A stretch of 64,000 bases of DNA, from contig NZ_JAIETU010000002.1 of NCBI RefSeq assembly GCF_019744875.1, positions 868,001-932,000 of the forward strand, written 5' to 3'. The first letter of the stretch is position 1. Each line of letters opens with the position of its first letter. Shown here one piece after another: positions 58,322 to 64,000 of the stretch. Source of the DNA: Hyphomicrobium sp. (GTDB lineage Bacteria; Pseudomonadota; Alphaproteobacteria; Rhizobiales; Hyphomicrobiaceae). The notes beneath the pieces were generated by a model. It searched no databases, was not told where the DNA came from, and was given only the letters and a program-made list of their open reading frames with translations. The position numbers and the translations under genes were made by a program.

Positions 58322-59146
58322 TTGAGGGGACTTTTCGGCTTCGGCCGTTTGGCGCTTTGCCTGGCGTCCGCTGGCGTGCTGCTGGTGGGGCAACCTTCCC
58401 GCGCCGACGACGGGTATCGCCTGCTCGCGCTCGACGGCCGCAATGCCGTCCGCTGGCGGATGCCGGCGCAGGGGGTGCCCGCGAAGATCACCTATGCCTT
58501 CCTGACGGCGCCCGCCTCGTTCGCTGGCGCGCGGAACTGCGGCGACATGCTGCCGCCCGGCGCGGCGCTCGGCCCATCCAAGATCCCGCACGAGGACTTT
58601 CGGCGCGAGGTTCGCGCTGCCTTCACGGTTTGGGAGCAGGCCGCCAACATCGTGTTCGAGGAGACACCCTCAGTCGCGGAGGCCGGCATCTTGATCGGCG
58701 CCGACGCCAAGCCGCGCGGCCGCGCTTTCACCAACGTCGCGCTCACGGCCTCCGAGACGCGGCCAGCGGGCCGAGTGGGCGACATCCGCCAGTCGCTCAT
58801 CTGCCTCAACCCTCACCAGCCCTGGAAGATCGGGTTCGACGGCAATCTCGACGTCTACGACCTGCGGTTCACGATGACGCACGAAATCGGGCATGCGATC
58901 GGCCTCGACCATCCGGGGCCGGAGGGGCAGTTGATGTCGTTTCGCTATGTCGAGAAGTCACGAGACCTGCAGGCGGGCGACGTTGCGGGCGCAGCCGCGC
59001 TCTACGGCCGCAAGGGATCTGCGGCAGGCCCGCAGCTCGAGTTTGGCGCGGCGCTTGGGACGTCGAAACGCGCCGAGGGCGAGATGCAGAACGGCGCCTC
59101 GCGCCCGAACGGCACGCTCGGGCTGTCGGATGCGACGCAGCCCTGA
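58322..59146 (+). CDS. Exported matrixin-like zinc metalloprotease
   Basis: 274 residues, starting at a TTG with GGGGAG upstream. A signal peptide (LALCLASAGVLLVGQPSRA) precedes a metzincin domain. The zinc site HEIGHAIGLDH (about 187-197) has the extended HExxHxxGxxH pattern, and the Met-turn is in LMSFRY (Met205). The N-terminal half has the matrixin-like FRREVRAAFTVWEQAANIVFEE helix. The C-terminal 50 residues are low-complexity. No propeptide Cys switch is evident. It is convergent with the outer-membrane protein gene. Confidence 0.85.
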   Translation: MRGLFGFGRLALCLASAGVLLVGQPSRADDGYRLLALDGRNAVRWRMPAQGVPAKITYAFLTAPASFAGARNCGDMLPPGAALGPSKIPHEDFRREVRAAFTVWEQAANIVFEETPSVAEAGILIGADAKPRGRAFTNVALTASETRPAGRVGDIRQSLICLNPHQPWKIGFDGNLDVYDLRFTMTHEIGHAIGLDHPGPEGQLMSFRYVEKSRDLQAGDVAGAAALYGRKGSAAGPQLEFGAALGTSKRAEGEMQNGASRPNGTLGLSDATQP

Positions 59147-59226
59147 CTGATGAGCCGGATACGTCAGCGGCGGCACCCCGAGGGCGCCGCCGCGTTATAC
59201 TTGCGAAGCATCGACGATCTCTCGCG

Positions 59227-60603
59227 CTATTTCCCGAGCGGCATGTTGAGCTGCAGGCGGCCCGACCAGGTGTCCGTCGCGGTCGCCGCGCCGGTTTCGA
59301 CGCCGCCCGTCGCCTGCCAGTTGACGCCGTCCTTCTTGCCGACGGCGACGCCCGCCTCAGCCTTCCACTGCAAGTCGGGCACGACGGACGTGCCCGGGTT
59401 CAGGGCCGACATTTCGTCGAACGACAGAAACCCGCCGGCTGCGATGCGCGGCTCGATGTAGGTTTCGCTATTGATATCGAAGCGGCGCTTCAGTTCCGGC
59501 ACGACATCGAGCCGGCCTGTGCCCACAGCCGCGTGCGATCCTTCCGGCACCCCACTCGACGATCGTACGGGCGTGTCCTCGACATAGCTGAGCCCGACCT
59601 TCGGCGTTACATCCCAGCCGCCGTACTGGCGCGTGCCGCGAATGGTACCGCGCAGCAGGCTGCGGTCGGCTGACGCGGTATCGACGGCGATGCCATGTGG
59701 CAGGTTCTGCGTCGTGCCCCAGGCGGCGCGCCCGTCGAAGATGATGCCCGGTCCGAACCGCACGCTGACATAGGGGCCCGCCATCCAGCCGCTGGCCGAT
59801 GCCTTGTTTTCCGTACCGAGCGCTTCCCCGGTCTGGTCGAACTGCGCCAGCGCGCCGAGCATGATGTCCGGGCCGACCATGTACTTGCTGCCGAAGTACA
59901 TGACGCTGAAGTTGCCGTCGGACTCGCGCGTCTGGAAGCTGCCGGTGTCGTAGTTCATGTAGCGGCCTTCGAACCAGAAATCGAGAATGCCGGGGTCTTT
60001 CTTGCCGCCGGGGTTCATGGCCGACAGCAGCTCCGAAACACTGACGGACGCCGTCACCTCTTTCGGGATCTCGCCGTTGGCGCTCGCGGCGCCGGGTGCC
60101 TCGAGCGGCTTGGGATCGCCGGCCGGGCGATCGATGCGAATGCGGTCGGGATCGCGTCCGGCGAGAAACGCCTTGCGGCGCTCGAGCAGTGCGCGTTCGT
60201 TGGCGGCACCTGTGATGGAGGTGCAGCGTGCGCCGAGGCTCGCGCCCGCGTCGTCGTCCGCATCGATGTGGAATCCGTAGCTCGCCGTGCGAGGCGCGAC
60301 GAACACGACCGATATCGAGCGGCCCGAATGCAGCACGCGCGCCGCGTCGCCTTCGCTGTGCACGCTGAGCGCCGCCTTGCCTTTGGTCGTGATCGTGAGG
60401 GTCAGCGTCTCGCCCTCGTCGAGGCGCACTTCGCGCACCGTGCCGCGTCCGGCCGTCACGGAGGCATTCAGTCTGCCCTTGTTCGCCGCATCACACCCGG
60501 CACTGACATAAGCCTGCGCCTCGCTCGGTCCCGCGATCAGGACACCACACACACCTGACAACACCACGCCGAGAACGGCGCGGCCTGGAACGATTTGCTG
60601 CAT
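59227..60603 (-). CDS. Outer-membrane beta-barrel (autotransporter-like) protein
   Basis: 458 residues with a signal peptide (AVLGVVLSGVCGVLIAGPSEAQA). The first 190 residues form a beta-rich domain with two or three Cys and a linker. From about residue 195 alternating hydrophobic strands such as FWFEGRYMNYD, VMYFGSKYMVGPDIMLGAL and GWMAGPYVSVRFGPG form a beta-barrel, ending in a final strand RLQLNMPLGK. The last residue is not the usual aromatic, so the barrel's insertion signal is atypical. It looks like an autotransporter-type barrel fused to a short exported domain. Confidence 0.7.
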   Translation of the reverse strand: MQQIVPGRAVLGVVLSGVCGVLIAGPSEAQAYVSAGCDAANKGRLNASVTAGRGTVREVRLDEGETLTLTITTKGKAALSVHSEGDAARVLHSGRSISVVFVAPRTASYGFHIDADDDAGASLGARCTSITGAANERALLERRKAFLAGRDPDRIRIDRPAGDPKPLEAPGAASANGEIPKEVTASVSVSELLSAMNPGGKKDPGILDFWFEGRYMNYDTGSFQTRESDGNFSVMYFGSKYMVGPDIMLGALAQFDQTGEALGTENKASASGWMAGPYVSVRFGPGIIFDGRAAWGTTQNLPHGIAVDTASADRSLLRGTIRGTRQYGGWDVTPKVGLSYVEDTPVRSSSGVPEGSHAAVGTGRLDVVPELKRRFDINSETYIEPRIAAGGFLSFDEMSALNPGTSVVPDLQWKAEAGVAVGKKDGVNWQATGGVETGAATATDTWSGRLQLNMPLGK

Positions 60604-60920
60604 CGCCCGCTCGCCTCCTTCCTGTTTCGATTTTCACGCCCGATCAATGTGTTCCATGACGCGGAAAAGGGACCAAAGCGTGACCCGCCGCAGCGCATCG
60701 TGTGCAGCGCATTGGCGCACATGCCCCGCGCCTCCCGAGAACACTGGCCCAACGGGCGCGTATTTTTTTCGCAGACGGTTCGACTTTTCAGGGACGTTCG
60801 GCGTTCTCACTGGATTGAGCCTTTCGGCGCCCGCGTCCGCGCGATCCCCGGGGCGCTGTGCCCCCCTCCAACACATCTTCCACCCGTCATCACATCTTAC
60901 ACGTTGCAGAGGATGCCGCT
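60604..60920. other. Divergent gap between the barrel gene and the ROK gene
   Basis: No gene in 317 bases; both promoters should be here. An in-frame ATG at 60858 for the ROK frame is not supported by a binding site. Confidence 0.4.
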
Positions 60921-61961
60921 TTGCCAGTCATCACCGAACATGGCGCCAAGACGCTGCCGAGCGTCGAAGTCGACAGCTACAATCTCGAAATCCGCGACGA
61001 GGAAGGGTTTGTCGGCGACCGGGCCAGCCGCGGCGCATTCAATGCCATCATCGAGGAGTGGCGCGAGCCGCTGCGCAAGCTCGGCGCGGATCCGCTCGGC
61101 GACGAAGCGATCGAGGACATCAGCAAGAAGCAGCTCGACGCGCTGCTGGCCGGAGACGACCACGAGGCGGCCGGGCTGATCCACAGCGCCATCGAAGCCT
61201 TCGCCCAGGAACTTGCCCACGTGATCCGGCGCTTTCTTAAAAGCGCGAGCTGGCGCGATACGGAAGCGATCGTCATCGGCGGCGGCTTCCGCCAGAGCCG
61301 GGTCGGGGAACTGGCCGTCGGGCGAACGGCGGTGCTTCTCAAATCCGGAGGCGTGGACATCGAACTGCATCTGATCAAGAACCACCCCGACGAAGCGGGC
61401 CTGCTCGGCGCGGCGCATCTGATGCCGTCCTGGACGCTCGAAGGCTTCGATGGAATTCTCGCCGTCGACATCGGCGGCACCAACATCCGCACCGGCCTCG
61501 TCGAGTTGAACCTCAAGAAGTCGTCCAAGCTCGAAAAGGCACAGGTGTGGAAATCCGAGCTGTGGCGGCATGGCGACGAGAAGACCAAGCGTGACGAAGC
61601 GGTCGAGCGGATGACGGACATGCTGAAGGATCTGCTCAAGCAGGCTGCGAAGGCAAAGATCAATCTGGCCCCGGTTATCGGGGTCGGGTGTCCCGGGCTG
61701 ATCGACGCCGACGGCTCCATCGAGACCGGCGCGCAGAACCTCCCCGGCAACTGGGAGAGCAAAGGCTTCAATCTGCCGGCCGCGATCCGCGAGGCCATCC
61801 CGGAGATCGGAAAGCACGAGACGGCCGTCGTGATGCACAACGATGCGGTGGTGCAGGGCCTCAGCGAGTTGCCCATCATGCGCACCTATGAGCATTGGGG
61901 CGCGCTCACCATCGGCACGGGCCTCGGCAACGTGCGCTTCACGACGCGCAGCAAGCGCTGA
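60921..61961 (+). CDS. ROK-family sugar kinase with circularly permuted motif order
   Basis: 346 residues from a TTG at 60921 with AGAGGA upstream. All the ROK kinase motifs are present but in a rotated order. The N-terminal half carries what is normally C-terminal: IVIGGG (117-122) and GLLGAAHL (160-167). After the junction near residue 175 come DIGGTN (183-188, the phosphate-binding start of normal ROK), GVGCPG (254-259), HND with the catalytic Asp308, and GTGLG (332-336) close to the end. The zinc motif CxCGxxGC, normally between GTG and GGG, is absent; the protein has one Cys. It is probably a glucokinase-like enzyme. Confidence 0.85.
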   Translation: MPVITEHGAKTLPSVEVDSYNLEIRDEEGFVGDRASRGAFNAIIEEWREPLRKLGADPLGDEAIEDISKKQLDALLAGDDHEAAGLIHSAIEAFAQELAHVIRRFLKSASWRDTEAIVIGGGFRQSRVGELAVGRTAVLLKSGGVDIELHLIKNHPDEAGLLGAAHLMPSWTLEGFDGILAVDIGGTNIRTGLVELNLKKSSKLEKAQVWKSELWRHGDEKTKRDEAVERMTDMLKDLLKQAAKAKINLAPVIGVGCPGLIDADGSIETGAQNLPGNWESKGFNLPAAIREAIPEIGKHETAVVMHNDAVVQGLSELPIMRTYEHWGALTIGTGLGNVRFTTRSKR

Positions 61962-62111
61962 ACATAGGCTGCACGCCTCCGGTCGCGCCTGTTTCGGTGT
62001 CCGTTCGATGTCCGGATGCTGCACCGCACGGAACCGCCAGCACGCCATCGCGTTATCGTCACGGCCCACTTGGCTGATGCAGCCAATTCGGCCGGAGACG
62101 ATGATCGCGCC

Positions 62112-62618
62112 ATGCAGAATATCGAACGCGTCTACATGCGGACGTTGCGCCAGATCTACGACACCGAAAAGCAATTGGTGGCTGCGACGGCGACGATCGC
62201 GGGCTCAGTCAGCGACGACAGGCTGGCGCGCGCCGCCCGCGAGATCGCGCGGCAATCTCAGGAGCAACTGAAGCGCATCGATCGGTTGTTCGCGGTGCTT
62301 TACCTTGAACCGCGACTGGAGGCCTCGTGGGTCACGACCGCGTTGCTGCGCGAAGCGTGGGAGTGCTGCTCGGGCGCTCACGAAGGCGGCACGCAGGGGT
62401 GCGCGGCTGCGCTGCTCGCGCTCAAGCGCTATGAAATCACGCTCTATGAAGCCCTGCTCAGATGGTCGGAGCAGTGCGAGATCGAAGAGGCGATCGGCGA
62501 CATCCGCCGCAGCATTGCCGAGGAGCTCGTGCAGGCGAGCATTCTTTCTGATCTCGCGTTCGTCGAAGAGCGCGTCGCGCCCGCGCTGCCGCTAGTCGAG
62601 CAGGCGGCTCTGTCCTGA
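62112..62618 (+). CDS. YciE/DUF892 ferritin-like protein
   Basis: 168 residues from MQNIERVYMRTLRQIYDTEKQLV. The two-helix pairs and the RYEITLYEALLRWSEQCEIEEA segment match the DUF892 (YciE/YciF) ferritin-like family, whose members are stress-induced and of uncertain activity. The His of the usual EHYE motif is missing here (KRYEI), so di-metal binding may be lost. A strong bidirectional hairpin follows. Confidence 0.8.
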   Translation: MQNIERVYMRTLRQIYDTEKQLVAATATIAGSVSDDRLARAAREIARQSQEQLKRIDRLFAVLYLEPRLEASWVTTALLREAWECCSGAHEGGTQGCAAALLALKRYEITLYEALLRWSEQCEIEEAIGDIRRSIAEELVQASILSDLAFVEERVAPALPLVEQAALS

Positions 62619-62684
62619 CAGTATTTGATTTGCGAGTGAGTTTGCGCCGATGACGTAACGCGTCATGCGGGTCGGCCGGACACA

Positions 62685-62713
62685 ACAAAGCCGGCCAATT
62701 TGGCCGGCTTTGT
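62685..62713. terminator. Bidirectional terminator hairpin
   Basis: ACAAAGCCGGCCA, loop ATT, TGGCCGGCTTTGT: a 13-bp perfect stem between the convergent YciE-like gene and the 25-residue peptide gene. Confidence 0.85.
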
Positions 62714-62743
62714 CGAGATAAACGGGCGGGCGGGCGGACGGGA

Positions 62744-62821
62744 TCAGATCATTCCGAGAAGATGCAGAACGATCAAACCCGTGATCGGCACGCCCATGGC
62801 CCAGAGGACGACATAGCGCAT
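62744..62821 (-). CDS. 25-residue single-span membrane peptide
   Basis: The ATG at 62821 starts a 26-codon frame: MRYVVLWAMGVPITGLIVLH, then LLGMI and TGA. It is one hydrophobic helix with a single Arg at the start, so the N-terminus should be inside. I have the impression that similar peptides beginning M-R/K-x-V-V-L-W-x-x-G-V-P occur in other alphaproteobacteria, without a known role. The terminator just beyond its stop and the two-component gene 100 nt upstream on the same strand support its reality. No strong ribosome-binding site was seen. Confidence 0.6.
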   Translation of the reverse strand: MRYVVLWAMGVPITGLIVLHLLGMI

Positions 62822-62922
62822 GTGAAGATCTTTCGTGTTTGCGGCGCCTTGTTCGCGGCGCCTAGGTGCTATGGCTTCTCAACCATCCAGCACCCACGAA
62901 AGTTCCCGATACGCTCGCGCGC

Positions 62923-63531
62923 CTACTTCGCGTCCGTCGGCAGGAACGCGCTCACCTTGCGGACGAGATCGGCCACGTTCTGTGCGCCGATGCGCTCCAT
63001 CACCCACGCGCGATAGGTTTCCACGGTGCGCGGGCTGATGTTGAGCTTCGCGGCGATCTGCTTGTTCGACATGCCGGAGGCGACGAACTCGAGAACTTCG
63101 CGCTGGCGCGGAGAGAGAGCCTTCAAGCGCTCGGCGATGTCGTCGCGCTCGTTGGTCTCGCTGGTGCGCTGGCGGCCCTTCTCGACGGCATCGGACACGC
63201 TGGCGGCGAGACGCTCGCCATCGTAGGGCTTCTCGAAGAAATCGAATGCGCCCTGCTTCAACGCTTCGACGGCCATCGAGACGTCCGCATGGCCGCTGAT
63301 CAGAATGAGCGGGGCTTCGTGATTGCGCTGCTTCAGCTCGCGCTGCAGCTCAAGGCCGGTCATTCCCGGCATCCGCACGTCGGCGACAACACATGCCGGC
63401 CGGGCGCTCGGCAACTCGTCCAAAAAGGCCTCGGCCGATTCATAGCACGCGACGGGAATGTCACGGCTCTCGATCAGCAGCCGCATCGAATGCAGCACTG
63501 CGGAATCGTCATCGATCAAAGCTACGGTCAC
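62923..63531 (-). CDS. FixJ-family response regulator
   Basis: 202 residues. The receiver domain has the acidic pocket DDD (7-9), phospho-acceptor Asp51 in VADVRMPG and the Lys of FEKPYDGE. The C-terminal LuxR-type helix-turn-helix (LSPRQREVLEFVASGMSNKQIAAKL, then SPRTVETYRAWVMERIGA) binds DNA. FixJ-like regulators of this type respond to oxygen or redox in Rhizobiales. It follows the histidine kinase by 16 nt, so the two form a pair. Confidence 0.92.
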   Translation of the reverse strand: MTVALIDDDSAVLHSMRLLIESRDIPVACYESAEAFLDELPSARPACVVADVRMPGMTGLELQRELKQRNHEAPLILISGHADVSMAVEALKQGAFDFFEKPYDGERLAASVSDAVEKGRQRTSETNERDDIAERLKALSPRQREVLEFVASGMSNKQIAAKLNISPRTVETYRAWVMERIGAQNVADLVRKVSAFLPTDAK

Positions 63532-63547
63532 TTGCTTTCCTCGCGTT

Positions 63548-64000
63548 TCATTTCGGGTTGGCTGTAGGAAGTGTAAAGGAAACCGATGCGCCCCCGCCAG
63601 TGCTTTCGACCAAAAGCTGGCCTCCGTGCGATTCCGCGGTTGAACGCGCGAGCGCCAGGCCCAGGCCGAAACCCTCTTCTTTTGTCGTTGTAAACGGCGT
63701 TAGGGCCCGCTCCAGGATATCCGGATCGAATCCGGGTCCGTTATCACGGACGGTCACAACTACGCGAGACGTGCCAGACAGCTCCGCCTCGACGATGATC
63801 CTGCCGTCGGGCCGGGCTCCTGAGGTAATGGACTCGGCCGCATTGCGGATGAGGTTGATCAACACCTGCTGGATCTGCAGGCCGTCGCACATCACGTTGG
63901 GCAACATTCTCGGCGCGCGCGTTTCGAGCGTCAGGTTCTTCGCCTGCGCGTCGAGCTGGCAATGCGAGATCGCTTCGCGGATCAGGTCCGTCACCGAGTT
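63548..64000 (-). CDS. Sensor histidine kinase (FixL-like), C-terminal part, cut by the window end
   Basis: About 150 residues are visible, with the stop at 63548. The ATP-binding domain has the N box (LINLIRNAAESI), the G1 box (VRDNGPGFDPDI), an F box (PFTTTKEEG) and the G2 box (GFGLGLALARSTAESHGG). The phosphorylated His and any PAS or haem domain would lie beyond the window. It is the probable partner of the downstream FixJ-type regulator. Confidence 0.88.
   Translation of the reverse strand, partial: NSVTDLIREAISHCQLDAQAKNLTLETRAPRMLPNVMCDGLQIQQVLINLIRNAAESITSGARPDGRIIVEAELSGTSRVVVTVRDNGPGFDPDILERALTPFTTTKEEGFGLGLALARSTAESHGGQLLVESTGGGASVSFTLPTANPK

Overview
The window is high-GC DNA from an alphaproteobacterium, most likely of the order Hyphomicrobiales. 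A Hyphomicrobium-like organism is my best guess. The grounds are the short-LID adenylate kinase, the ribosomal protein forms, a FixL/FixJ-type two-component pair and a CtrA-like box. Two conserved superoperons, both on the minus strand, dominate it. The str-S10-spc-alpha cluster runs from rpsL (25.2 kb) down to rplQ (5.7 kb). The rif cluster runs from tRNA-Trp and secE (51.4 kb) down to rpoC (38.9 kb).

Layout. 0-5.6 kb (+ strand): the tail of a lipid A acyltransferase, a metallo-beta-lactamase-fold hydrolase, a secreted von Willebrand factor A (VWA) protein and four genes of unknown function, one with a papain-like Cys-His-Asp arrangement. 5.7-25.5 kb: the ribosomal superoperon with secY, adk, rpoA, fusA and a tuf gene whose product has an unusual switch I. 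25.7-38.7 kb: a non-ribosomal block between rpsL and rpoC. It holds an M48 protease, a MeaB/ArgK-type GTPase, a phospho-signalling group (PP2C phosphatase, FHA protein, VWA-FHA membrane protein and a divergent Ser/Thr kinase), NAD synthase, an AEC transporter, inorganic pyrophosphatase and class II DAHP synthase. 38.9-51.5 kb: rpoC, rpoB, rplL, rplJ, rplA, rplK, nusG, secE and tRNA-Trp. 51.6-64 kb: accessory genes, comprising YbjQ, tRNA-Gly, a PRC-barrel protein, a GH15-PfkB-OtsB sugar group, a His-rich secreted protein, a matrixin-like protease, an outer-membrane beta-barrel protein, a ROK-type sugar kinase with its halves in reversed order, a YciE-like protein, a 25-residue membrane peptide and a FixJ/FixL-type pair cut by the window end.

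How the genes work together. The two superoperons supply ribosomes, elongation factors, core RNA polymerase and Sec translocation. The 28-33 kb group looks like one reversible Ser/Thr phosphorylation circuit: kinase, phosphatase and two phosphothreonine-reading FHA proteins. GH15, PfkB, OtsB and the ROK protein point to trehalose or glucan turnover followed by sugar phosphorylation.

Most worth a second look: (1) the ROK kinase at 60.9-62.0 kb, whose motif order shows a circular permutation; (2) EF-Tu with a 6-residue longer, rewritten switch I; (3) tandem repeats that copy the stop codon into all three frames at the 3' ends of two unrelated genes, with looser cases at two others; (4) the kinase/phosphatase/FHA/VWA module. 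No rRNA, CRISPR array, insertion sequence or prophage was seen.
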